Below are positions 7,111 to 14,530 of a stretch of DNA of 33,254 nucleotides, piece after piece; the first letter of the stretch is position 1, and the number at the start of each line of letters is the position of its first letter. A model generated the notes under the pieces. That model searched no databases. It was not told the origin of the DNA and was given only the letters and a program-made list of their open reading frames with translations. Made by a program: the position numbers and the translations under genes. This DNA is from Nocardiopsis listeri (lineage in GTDB: Bacteria; Actinomycetota; Actinomycetes; Streptosporangiales; Streptosporangiaceae). The stretch covers positions 1 to 33,254 of the forward strand of contig NZ_DYZD01000356.1 in the NCBI RefSeq assembly GCF_020741345.1, given 5' to 3'.

Positions 7111-9275
7111 CCCCCGCTCGAACCTTCGCCGTCGCGGTCGGCGCCGTAGTGGTCCAGGAGTCGGCGGGAGAGCGCGAGGGTGCTCTCGGTGGGCGCCGGT
7201 CGGGCCGGGGGGCCGTGCCAAAGGAATCGTTCGGCGTGATCGCTGAGGCTGTCGGCCAGGCGGGCGGCGGCCCGTTCGGGTTCGTTCAGGGCCTGGGGCA
7301 GTAGCCGCCCCCACAGCTCCCAGCGCACGCGGTAGTGGCCGCCGACCAGCCCCGACCACAGGCGCGCGGCGTAATCATCCAGCCGCAGGTTGTCCAGGTC
7401 GATCCAGACGGTGAGGATCCGGCGGGCGTTGTCGGCCAGCACACGGTGGTCCTCGGTGCTGGTGGCCCAGGAGGTGGCCTTGGCCTCCCAGGTGGCGAAG
7501 CGGTACTCGGGCCGGGTGTCGAGCAGGGCGTCCAGGTCGTCGAAGACCCGCAGGAACCGGCCGAGCGACTCCTCGGGGACCTCCCGGTGCCGCACCGCGT
7601 GTTCGACCAGGTCCAGGTGGTGACGGTCGGCGATCCGGGAGAGCACCGCCATGGCCACGTCCACCAGGTCGTGCGCCAAGGGGCCTTGGGCCAGGGCCTG
7701 GTCGGCCTCGGCCGCGCCGACCAGGTCCGCCCAGGCCCGCAGCAGACGCGGCCAGGGGTACCAGACGAGCCCGTCGACCTCGGCGCGGTGTCGTTCGGGT
7801 TCGGCCAGGTCGTCGAAGTCGGGGCGCCGGGTGAGGACCCCGTTGAACTGTTCGGGGAAGATCCGCACCCCCGAGGCGCCCAGGACGGTCTCCGCCAACC
7901 CCCGCCAACCGGACAGCAGGGCGGGATCGTCGGATCCGTAGCGTTGCCGAACGAAGTCGGGCAGCCAGTCGGCGGCCACGTCCTCGGTCCGCCACCAGAT
8001 CTGGTCGGCGACCAGTTCGAAGAACGCCGGGTTGTTGCGGGTGCCCTCCATGGACAGGCCGACGCCGGTCGGCGGGTGCACGGCCCGTTTGGCCTCGCCG
8101 ACGCGGTCCACTGCGCCCTGCAGGTCGGCGATGGGTTCGCTGCGTCCGCCGAAGTTGAGCAGGGCGCACCAGGTCCAGGGGGTGCCGCCGAAGGCGTCGA
8201 ATCGACTCCACTGGGGGTCGTGTTCGGCCCACAGGTCGAGCAGATGCAGGCGTTCGTCGGGGATGGCCGCGAGGAAGGCGGTGACGCGTTCCGCGCTCCA
8301 AAAGCGGCTCTGGTAGGAGAACGGCCAGGTCTGCAGCACCCACACCGCGTGGGGGTCGGCGCCGGTGAGCCCGTCCAGGGTGGCGCGGGCCAGCCGTGCC
8401 GGGAAGCCGGGGTCCGCGTCGACCGGGACCATCTCGATGAACGGGTCGATGGCGTAGAGGTGGTCGGTGCCGAACAGTTCCCGTTGGACGCGCACGATGT
8501 CGGCGGCCAGCTCCGGGTAGCGGGGGTCGTCGGGGTCCAGGACGTGGGTGGTCAGACCGTGCCAGGTGCGGGCTCGGGTCCGGTCCGGGGCGAGTTCGGC
8601 CGGCACGTGTCCGGTGAACCCGGGTAGCACCGGGGTCATGCCCAGGGCGCGTTGGCGTCGCAGGACGCGCAGCCCCAGCTCCCGATGGCCCTCGATCCAG
8701 GAGGCGGGCAGGGGGCCGGCGAAACCGTCCAGGTTGCCCATGTACTGCCAGGGCAGGTAGCCGGGGCCGCCCAGGAAGGCGCGCACCCGATCCGGTTGCA
8801 GACCACGACGGGTGTAGGTCTCGAACAGGACGGCCTCGTGGCCCACCGTGGTCAGCGGCATGGTGACGCCGTGCAGCGCCATCCAGTCGATCTCGCGTTC
8901 CCAGTCGTCCCAGTCCCAGTAGGCGCCGGTGTACCCGGTGGTGCAGAAGTTCAGGTGGTAGCCCTGGTCGACCTCGGCGGTGCCGTGCACCGGCCGTACC
9001 CGTTCGGGGTGGTCGACCCGCAGCGGCAGCGGGGTGTCCCAGGTGACCGAGCGTCCGCACTCGCGGCGCAGGTAGGTGTGCAGGGCCACGGCCGCGGCCA
9101 CCGCGTCGGTCGCCTCGACCGTGAGCGCTCCCCCGTCGACGCGGTAGGTGAAGGAACGCTTCGTGCCGGGGCGCTCACGGAAGTCGATCGGACGGTGCGA
9201 CCGACCCAGGATCCGGTGGGCCAGCGCGTCCACGGACTCGTCCCAGGTGGGCGGGTCCTTCGGAGTGTCGGCCAT
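7107..9275 (-). CDS. Alpha-N-acetylglucosaminidase, glycoside hydrolase family 89 (NAGLU-like, cytoplasmic)
   Basis: A 722-residue GH89 enzyme that hydrolyses terminal alpha-linked GlcNAc. The three NAGLU modules are recognisable: an N-terminal beta-alpha domain (about 15-95), the TIM barrel (about 105-430) with WMALHGVTMPL, GYLPWQYMGNLDGF, a WPF...SRFW segment, LLDLWAEHDPQW and TPWTWCALLNFGG, and an alpha-helical C-terminal domain. By alignment in memory with human NAGLU (NEM and EGISQN motifs), the catalytic glutamates should be E281 in DPFIEM and E410 in SMEGTRNNP. There is no signal peptide or membrane segment, so it acts inside the cell on imported substrate, unlike the large secreted clostridial GH89 enzymes. 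ATG 9275 is preceded by GAGGAG. It is followed by GlcNAc kinase with a 4-bp overlap and is divergent from a ROK regulator. Confidence 0.92.
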   Translation of the reverse strand: MADTPKDPPTWDESVDALAHRILGRSHRPIDFRERPGTKRSFTYRVDGGALTVEATDAVAAAVALHTYLRRECGRSVTWDTPLPLRVDHPERVRPVHGTAEVDQGYHLNFCTTGYTGAYWDWDDWEREIDWMALHGVTMPLTTVGHEAVLFETYTRRGLQPDRVRAFLGGPGYLPWQYMGNLDGFAGPLPASWIEGHRELGLRVLRRQRALGMTPVLPGFTGHVPAELAPDRTRARTWHGLTTHVLDPDDPRYPELAADIVRVQRELFGTDHLYAIDPFIEMVPVDADPGFPARLARATLDGLTGADPHAVWVLQTWPFSYQSRFWSAERVTAFLAAIPDERLHLLDLWAEHDPQWSRFDAFGGTPWTWCALLNFGGRSEPIADLQGAVDRVGEAKRAVHPPTGVGLSMEGTRNNPAFFELVADQIWWRTEDVAADWLPDFVRQRYGSDDPALLSGWRGLAETVLGASGVRIFPEQFNGVLTRRPDFDDLAEPERHRAEVDGLVWYPWPRLLRAWADLVGAAEADQALAQGPLAHDLVDVAMAVLSRIADRHHLDLVEHAVRHREVPEESLGRFLRVFDDLDALLDTRPEYRFATWEAKATSWATSTEDHRVLADNARRILTVWIDLDNLRLDDYAARLWSGLVGGHYRVRWELWGRLLPQALNEPERAAARLADSLSDHAERFLWHGPPARPAPTESTLALSRRLLDHYGADRDGEGSSGG

Positions 9276-9308
9276 CGGATCGCTCCTCTTGCCGGGATGC
9301 TCAGGAGT

Positions 9309-9323
9309 TACGTACGGTACATA
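9309..9323. promoter_or_regulatory. Candidate ROK operator between GH89 and ROK genes
   Basis: TACGTAC-G-GTACATA is a 15-bp near-perfect inverted repeat (six of seven arm positions pair; an outer G/C pair at 9307/9325 extends it). It lies in the 89-bp divergent spacer, 33 bp from the GH89 start and 41 bp from the ROK start, and stands out from the surrounding GC-rich sequence. It is positioned to control both directions. Confidence 0.55.
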
Positions 9324-9364
9324 CCTGATTCACCGGCGGGCAAGGGTGGAAAGGGGCGGGGCAC

Positions 9365-10702
9365 GTGGACGTGCCGGTCGCAGCGGGCACGCGGTACATG
9401 CGCGAGGTCAACACGACCGCCGTGCTCACCCTGCTGCGCGCGGCCGATCACACCAGCGCCCCTGAACTGGCGCGACAGGCGGGGTTGTCCCGGCAGGCGG
9501 TGTCGCGTTCGCTGTCCGACCTGCGCGAGGCCGGACTGGTGGAGTTCCTGGCCCCGATGCGCTCGGGGGCCGGTTCGGGGCGGCCCGCCCGGCGGGTGCG
9601 GTTCCGTGCCGAGGCCGGGCACGTGTTGGGCGCGTCGGTGTCCCCGGAGGGGGTCCGGGTGGGTCTGGCCGACCTGTCGGGCACGATCTCGGCCGCCCAC
9701 AACGCACCGCTGCCCGGGTTCGAGGAGCGCGGTGCCAAGGCCGTGGCGCGGGCGCTGACCGACGCCGCGCGCCGGGTCCTGGCCGAGGCGCGGATCGAGG
9801 CCGGCGGGGTGTGGCACGCCTCGATCGGAGTGCCCGGCATCGTCGACCCCGCAACCGGGCGGGTGCGATTCGCGCCCAGCATGCCCGGCGTCACCGGCGA
9901 CGCGCTGATCCGGGCACTGGGTACGGCGGCCGGCTGCGAGGTCTACCTGGACAACGACGTCAAGCTCGCCACCGAGGGCGAGCTCTGGCGCGGCGGTGAA
10001 CACCGCTCCATGGTGCTGATCCACTGGGGCGAGCGGGTGGGTGCGGGCATCGTCGCTGCGGGCGCTCTGCACCGTGGCGCCACCAACGACGCCGGGGACC
10101 TGGGCTACCTCGACCTGTTCACCGACGCGCCCGAACCCGCGCGTGAGGAAGGCGACGCCCCTCTGGGCGCCTTCGAGGCCTGGACCGGCACCGGCGCGTT
10201 CGCCGGCCTGATCCGCGAGGCCGCTCGTGGGCGCGGCGACCACGCCCTGCTCACCCGACCGGCGGAACCGGGCGCGGAGACCGCCGCGGTCGTCAGCGCG
10301 GTCCTCAACGAAGTTCCCGCGGCGCTGGTGGCGTTGGAGGAGATCACCCGCCGATTCGCCCAGGGCGTCGGCGCCGTCCGTGCCCTGCTCGACCCCGGCG
10401 TGGTCGTCGTCGGCGGCCCCATGGCGCGGTGCGGCCCCGCGCTGTCGGCGGCCCTGCGCACCCACCTGAGCCGCCAACGCCTGGACCCGCCCCCACTGGA
10501 GCTGTCCCGGATGGGCGAGGACTCCGTGGTCCAGGGCGCCCTGCGCCACTCGCTCGACCAGGTCGAACGCACCCGCCTGAGACCACCTTCGACGACCGGC
10601 CGACCCGATCCGGTCCGGCAGACCCGACAACCGCGGAGGACACCATGTCCACCAGGTCCACCGATCCACCGCCCATCCGTTCACGAATCGACCGGTCCTT
10701 GA
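9365..10702 (+). CDS. ROK-family transcriptional regulator
   Basis: A 445-residue NagC/XylR-type ROK regulator: a winged HTH at about residues 15-65 (TLLRAADHTSAPELARQAGLSRQAVSRSLSDLREAGLVEF in the source frame) followed by an ASKHA sugar-binding domain. The DNDVKLA motif of the sugar site is kept. The ROK zinc motif (GH...CxCGxxGCxE) is lost: the corresponding stretch reads AGDLGYLDLF and continues without any cysteine. The start is GTG 9365 after AAAGGGGCGGGG. The ROK domain seems complete near VVQGALRHSLDQVE (about 10570); the last 45 or so residues are Pro/Arg-rich, and the frame runs 58 bp into the binding-protein gene. Likely effector: GlcNAc, GlcNAc-6-phosphate or the imported oligosaccharide, inferred from its neighbours. 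Confidence 0.9.
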   Translation: MDVPVAAGTRYMREVNTTAVLTLLRAADHTSAPELARQAGLSRQAVSRSLSDLREAGLVEFLAPMRSGAGSGRPARRVRFRAEAGHVLGASVSPEGVRVGLADLSGTISAAHNAPLPGFEERGAKAVARALTDAARRVLAEARIEAGGVWHASIGVPGIVDPATGRVRFAPSMPGVTGDALIRALGTAAGCEVYLDNDVKLATEGELWRGGEHRSMVLIHWGERVGAGIVAAGALHRGATNDAGDLGYLDLFTDAPEPAREEGDAPLGAFEAWTGTGAFAGLIREAARGRGDHALLTRPAEPGAETAAVVSAVLNEVPAALVALEEITRRFAQGVGAVRALLDPGVVVVGGPMARCGPALSAALRTHLSRQRLDPPPLELSRMGEDSVVQGALRHSLDQVERTRLRPPSTTGRPDPVRQTRQPRRTPCPPGPPIHRPSVHESTGP

Positions 10703-12003
10703 TCCGGGGCGCGGCCGGTGCCACGGCCGTCCTGTTCCTCACCTCGTGCGCGACCCTGTCCAGCGGCAACGGCGAACGCGACAACGTGCCCGAGGACGTG
10801 TCCACCACCATCACCGACGAGCCGGTCGAGCTGGCCCTGGCCTACACCGACGACCCGCCCTCCACCGAGCTGGTCGAGGGGTTCACCGAGCAGCACCCCA
10901 ACGTCTCCATCGAGCTTCAGCAGACCCCGTTCACCGACTACGTCAAGACCGTCACGTTGTCGATGTCCTCCGACGAGGCGCCCGACATCGCCCAGTACAA
11001 CCCGGGGGCGATGCGCTCGCTCATCCCGGGCGGATACGTGATGGACCTGGAACCGTACGCGGAGGCCTACGGGTGGGAGGAGTCCTTCCCCGAGGCGAGT
11101 CTGGAGCCGTTGCGCGCCGACGAGGACGCCACCCGGTTCGGCACCGGAAGTCTCTACGCCGTCCCGGGCGCGCTGTCCATGCTGGGAGTGTTCTACAACC
11201 GCGAGTTGTTGGCGCAGGCGGGGGTGGAGGGGCCGCCCACGACCTTCGACGAGTTCGAGGACGCTCTGGCGGCGGTGGACGAGGAGGGCATCGCCCCGTT
11301 CAGCGTGGGCGGGTTGGAGGTGGGCGGCTTCCAGGTCTGGAACACGCTGCTCAACGCCTTCGGCGACGACCGGGCCTACCGCGACTGGGTGCACGGGGCG
11401 CCCGATTCCACCATCGAGACCGACGAGGCCATGGCGGCGACCGAGACCCTCACCCGTTGGGTGGAGGCCGGGTACATACCCGAGAGCGCCAACGCCACCT
11501 CCGACGACGACGCCAAGGCCGCCTTCGCGGGTGGTGAGAGCGCCTTCCTGATGATCGGCAACTGGGCGGCGTTCGAGATGGAGGAGGCCCTGGGCGAGGA
11601 CGTGGGGTTCTTCCTCCTGCCGGGTGAGGACCCCGATCGGACGCCGATGACCTCCGGTTCCAGCGTCTCCTACACGGTCTCCTCGGCCACCGAGCACCCG
11701 GACGTGGCCGCGGCGTTCCTGGACTACCTGTCCTCGCCGGAGGCGGCGCAGATCCAGTTGGACACCGGGTTCATGCCGGTGGACACCGAGGCCTCCACAG
11801 GGGAGGGCGGTGTGCTGGAAGAGATCAACAGCGTCTACGGGACGGCGGCCGAGCAGGACGGCATCGTGCCCTTCCCCGACTTCGCCACGCCCGGCATGAT
11901 CGACCAGCTCACCCCGGGGGTGCAGGGGTTGATCGCCGGAAGCACCGACGAGGAGACGTTCCTGTCCGACCTGCAGGCCGAGTGGGACCGCGTCCATGGC
12001 TAG
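10645..12003 (+). CDS. Carbohydrate ABC transporter substrate-binding lipoprotein (family 1)
   Basis: A 452-residue extracellular solute-binding protein of the carbohydrate (MalE/UgpB-like) class. The N-terminus has a charged segment, a hydrophobic stretch AVLFLTSC and a lipobox with Cys at residue 35, so it is lipid-anchored outside the membrane. The mature domain shows the usual signatures: ELAL.YTDDPPSTELVEGFTEQHPNV at the start, DEAPDIAQYNPGA, and a GESAFLMIGNW segment that lines the hinge. ATG 10645 is preceded by GGAGGA at 6 bases, which settles the start even though it lies inside the end of the ROK gene. The stop overlaps the first permease by 8 bp. No ATPase follows. The predicted ligand is an alpha-GlcNAc-containing oligosaccharide, from context only. 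Confidence 0.9.
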   Translation: MSTRSTDPPPIRSRIDRSLIRGAAGATAVLFLTSCATLSSGNGERDNVPEDVSTTITDEPVELALAYTDDPPSTELVEGFTEQHPNVSIELQQTPFTDYVKTVTLSMSSDEAPDIAQYNPGAMRSLIPGGYVMDLEPYAEAYGWEESFPEASLEPLRADEDATRFGTGSLYAVPGALSMLGVFYNRELLAQAGVEGPPTTFDEFEDALAAVDEEGIAPFSVGGLEVGGFQVWNTLLNAFGDDRAYRDWVHGAPDSTIETDEAMAATETLTRWVEAGYIPESANATSDDDAKAAFAGGESAFLMIGNWAAFEMEEALGEDVGFFLLPGEDPDRTPMTSGSSVSYTVSSATEHPDVAAAFLDYLSSPEAAQIQLDTGFMPVDTEASTGEGGVLEEINSVYGTAAEQDGIVPFPDFATPGMIDQLTPGVQGLIAGSTDEETFLSDLQAEWDRVHG

Positions 12004-12910
12004 CGGCGCCCTGCTGCGCGAGAACGCGACCACCGGGGCCCGGCGTCCCGGGCGGTCGCGCCTGCGCGCCTGGCTGTACCTGTTGCCCGCGTTGGTCGTC
12101 TACGCCGGCTTCGCGATCTACTCCGCGGCCGGCACCGTGTGGTTCTCGTTCCTGGACTGGGACGGGGTCGGGCCACCCACCTGGGCGGGCCTGGCCAACT
12201 ACACCCGGGTGCTCACCGAACCACTGTTGGCCAGGGCCATCGTCAACGGCCTGATCCTCATCGTGTTCTTCTCACTCGTCCCCATCGCCATCGGGCTGCT
12301 GCTCACCGGCCTGATGCTGGGGCGGGTGCGCACCGCGATGACGTTCTTTCGCACCGTGTTCTTCCTGCCCCAGGTCCTGCCACTGGTGGCGGTCGGCATC
12401 ACCTGGCGCTGGCTCTACAGCGACGAAGGCATGATCAACCGGGCCCTGGAAACCATCGGGCTCGGCGCCATCACCCGCGCCTGGCTGGGCGACTACCACT
12501 TCGCGCTCATCGCCCTGGGACTGATCGGCACCTGGTGCATGAGCGGACTGTGCATGGTGCTGTTCATGAGCGGGGCCCAGCGCATCGACCCGTCCCTGAA
12601 CGAGGCCGCCGCCATCGACGGCGCCGGCCCCTTGCGCCGATTCGTCTACGTCACCCTGCCCGGGCTGCGCCGCGAGGTCGGCATCGCCGCGGTCATCACC
12701 ACCATCGCCGCCCTGGCCTCCTTCGACCTGGTGTTCGTCACCACCAACGGCGGGCCGGCCGGGCAGACCAACGTGCCGGCCCTTTTGGTGTACCGGCTGG
12801 CCTTCAACGAGGGCACCATCGGCGGGGCGAGCGCGTTGGCGGTGGTGCTGACCCTGATCGTCATCGTGCTGGTGAGCGCGATCCGTCTACTCACCCGGGA
12901 GGCCAAGTGA
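11996..12910 (+). CDS. Carbohydrate ABC transporter permease (MalF/UgpA type)
   Basis: A 304-residue inner-membrane permease with six predicted helices, the first at about residues 25-45 (LYLLPALVVYAGFAIYSA). The cytoplasmic coupling loop with the EAA motif is NEAAAIDGAGPLRRFVYVTLPGL (about residues 200-222, shown in the usual EAAxxDGA form). ATG 11996 overlaps the binding-protein stop by 8 bp, and its own TGA overlaps the next GTG. It forms the membrane channel with the downstream permease. Confidence 0.92.
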   Translation: MASGALLRENATTGARRPGRSRLRAWLYLLPALVVYAGFAIYSAAGTVWFSFLDWDGVGPPTWAGLANYTRVLTEPLLARAIVNGLILIVFFSLVPIAIGLLLTGLMLGRVRTAMTFFRTVFFLPQVLPLVAVGITWRWLYSDEGMINRALETIGLGAITRAWLGDYHFALIALGLIGTWCMSGLCMVLFMSGAQRIDPSLNEAAAIDGAGPLRRFVYVTLPGLRREVGIAAVITTIAALASFDLVFVTTNGGPAGQTNVPALLVYRLAFNEGTIGGASALAVVLTLIVIVLVSAIRLLTREAK

Positions 12911-13731
12911 ACCGAGCGGCGATGACGACCGCGCTGCGGTACGGGCTGCTGAGCACCCTGGCGGTGTTGGTGCTGGCGCCCTTCGCCGGGATCGCGCTGG
13001 CCTCGGTGCACCCGGCCGGCGGGCAGGTCGGCGCGTTCTCCCTGCCGAGTGAGTGGTCCTGGTCCAACTTCGCACTCGCCTGGCAGGCCGGGAACTTCGG
13101 CCGACTGATGTGGTCCAGCCTGATCATCGCCGTCTTCGTGGTGCCGCTGACCGTGTGCCTGGCGACCCTGGCCGGGTACGCGCTGTCCATCCTGGGCGTG
13201 TGGGGCGGCAAGGGCATCTCCCTGACCTTCGTGCTGGGCCTGACCCTGCCGGTGGAACTTTTGGTCATCGCCCTGTACTTCAACCTGCGCGAGGTGGGGC
13301 TGACCAACTCCTACACCGGGGTGATCCTGGCCGAGATCGCCCTGTTCCTGCCCTTCGGCGTGTACTGGATGCAGTCGCACTTCGCCTCGGTGCCTCGGGA
13401 GCTGGTGGAGGCCGCCCGGGTGGACGGGGCGCGCGACCACACCGTGCTGACCCGGGTGCTGCTGCCGATCTCGTGGCCGGCCATCACCACCCTGGCGGTG
13501 CTGGTGTTCATGTGGTCGTGGAACCAGTTCCTGCTGGTGTTGGTGATGATGCAGGACCCGGCCCTGCGCACCGCACCCACCGGGCTTGGGTTGTTCGTGG
13601 GCCAGTACGGCACCGACATCCCACTGCTGTCGGCGGCGAGCCTGATCGTGATCGCCCCCATCGTCGTGGTCTACCTCATCTTCCAGCGCAGCTTCGTCAA
13701 CGGCCTCACCCAAGGAGCGGTCAAGGCCTGA
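12907..13731 (+). CDS. Carbohydrate ABC transporter permease (MalG/UgpE type)
   Basis: A 274-residue permease with six predicted helices. The coupling motif is VEAARVDGARDHTVLTRVLLP, and the C-terminus QRSFVNGLTQGAVKA is the typical ending of MalG-type permeases. The start GTG 12907 overlaps the upstream TGA (GTGA); ATG 12922 is an alternative five codons in. It is the last intact gene of the GlcNAc-oligosaccharide importer. The locus has no ATPase, so a shared MsiK-like ATPase encoded elsewhere probably energises it. Confidence 0.92.
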   Translation: MNRAAMTTALRYGLLSTLAVLVLAPFAGIALASVHPAGGQVGAFSLPSEWSWSNFALAWQAGNFGRLMWSSLIIAVFVVPLTVCLATLAGYALSILGVWGGKGISLTFVLGLTLPVELLVIALYFNLREVGLTNSYTGVILAEIALFLPFGVYWMQSHFASVPRELVEAARVDGARDHTVLTRVLLPISWPAITTLAVLVFMWSWNQFLLVLVMMQDPALRTAPTGLGLFVGQYGTDIPLLSAASLIVIAPIVVVYLIFQRSFVNGLTQGAVKA

Positions 13732-13755
13732 AAGCACACCGACGAAAGGATTCCC

Positions 13756-13935
13756 ATGGGTTCACCCGAGGCCGCCCACCGGGGCACGCACGCATTGCGC
13801 TTCCGGGACCGACGGGACCGGCGCCCGGCCGGCCTACGCGACCCGGCCCTCGTCCAGGGTGAGACGGTGGTCGGCGCCCGCGGCCTCGTCCGGGAAGTGG
13901 GTGGCGTGCACGATGGTGGCCTCCCCCCGCAGTGA
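13756..13935 (+). pseudogene. 59-codon ORF, possible 5' remnant of a fourth operon gene
   Basis: Just 24 bp after the last permease gene, AAAGGA is followed 5 bases later by ATG and a 59-codon frame ending at TGA 13935. Its N-terminus reads MGSPEAAHRGTHALRFRDRRDRR, after which the frame overlaps the 3' end of the oppositely oriented zinc ATPase gene and merely mirrors it. A good ribosome-binding site directly behind a sugar importer suggests that a hydrolase or sugar enzyme once followed and was cut off when the zinc locus was joined here. The HALRFRD segment faintly recalls N-termini of actinobacterial GH35 proteins, but that is weak. It may equally be noncoding. Confidence 0.3.
13818..13832. 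terminator. Short GC hairpin after the zinc ATPase gene
   Basis: CCGGC-GCCCG-GCCGG forms a 5-bp stem directly downstream of the aztA-like stop codon (13836-13834, minus strand) and also downstream of the sugar permeases. There is no T-tract. Confidence 0.3.
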
Positions 13936-14457
13936 GGCGATCACCCGCGCGATCCGTTCCCTGGCCCCACGGTCCAGGCCGGCGGAGGGCTCGTCCAACA
14001 GCAGCAGGTCGGCCTCCTGGGCCAGCCCTTGGGCGATGAGCGCGCGCTGCCGCTGTCCCCCGGAGATCTCTCCCAGTTGGCGACCGGACAGGTCGGCGAT
14101 ACCGACCCGCTCCATCGCCCCTTCCACCACCGAGCGGTCGTGTCGGGTCGGTGTCCGCCAAAGACCTTGATGGGCCCAGCGCCCCATGGCCACGGCGTCG
14201 CGCACCGTGAGCGGCAACGTGTCGGGCACCGCACTGCGTTGGACCACGAAGGCGGGACGGGCCCGCGTGGCCCGAACGATCTCACCCCCGCTTGGCCTGA
14301 GGGTGCCCGCCAAAACCGCGAGCAGGGTGGACTTGCCCGCGCCGTTGGCCCCGACCACCGCCGTGACCAGGCCTTGGGGGATGTGCGCGTCGACCCCCTG
14401 CAGCACGTCCCCACGCCCGTACCCCGCGTGAACATTCCGCAACTCCGTGTGGATCAT
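13834..14457 (-). CDS. aztA: Zinc ABC transporter ATP-binding protein (AztA/ZnuC-like)
   Basis: A 207-residue nucleotide-binding domain that powers zinc import. Motifs: Walker A GANGAGKS (36-43), signature ISGGQRQR (131-138), Walker B and D-loop LLLLDEPSAGLD (151-162), and switch histidine in HATH (187). ATG 14457 follows GGAGGAAGCGG; a much longer open frame upstream to 15195 is the antisense shadow of the permease gene. It is divergent from the permease gene across a palindromic Zur/Fur-like site, and its partners (permease, propeller lipoproteins, binding protein) are all on the other strand. Metal specificity is inferred from the AztD and AztC-like neighbours; manganese cannot be fully excluded. 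Confidence 0.88.
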   Translation of the reverse strand: MIHTELRNVHAGYGRGDVLQGVDAHIPQGLVTAVVGANGAGKSTLLAVLAGTLRPSGGEIVRATRARPAFVVQRSAVPDTLPLTVRDAVAMGRWAHQGLWRTPTRHDRSVVEGAMERVGIADLSGRQLGEISGGQRQRALIAQGLAQEADLLLLDEPSAGLDRGARERIARVIASLRGEATIVHATHFPDEAAGADHRLTLDEGRVA

Positions 14458-14496
14458 CCGCTTCCTCCGCCTTCCCCTCGTTCGACCCGATGTTAA

Positions 14497-14515
14497 AACG
14501 ATAATGGTTATCGTT
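14497..14515. promoter_or_regulatory. Zur/Fur-family operator, 19-bp perfect palindrome
   Basis: AACGATAA-TGG-TTATCGTT has perfectly complementary 8-bp arms; T/A and A/T pairs two and three bases further out extend the symmetry. It is the most A/T-rich site in this part of the window and resembles Zur boxes (GATAAT..ATTATC type). It sits 39 bp from the aztA start and 15 bp from the aztB start, overlapping the expected -35 of aztB, and would repress both directions when zinc is sufficient. Confidence 0.8.
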
Positions 14516-14516
14516 G

Positions 14517-14522
14517 TAGAGT
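14517..14522 (+). promoter_or_regulatory. -10 box TAGAGT for a leaderless aztB transcript
   Basis: TAGAGT matches the actinobacterial TANNNT -10 consensus and ends 8 nt before the aztB ATG. No Shine-Dalgarno sequence precedes that ATG, so transcription probably starts at or within a base or two of it. The palindrome at 14497-14515 abuts this box. Confidence 0.5.
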
Positions 14523-14530
14523 GTCGCATC

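Noticed and set aside
13756..13935. Reading the short ORF as a real GH35 enzyme start
   Set aside because: Only a few residues resemble that family and the frame stops after 59 codons; kept only as a possible remnant.
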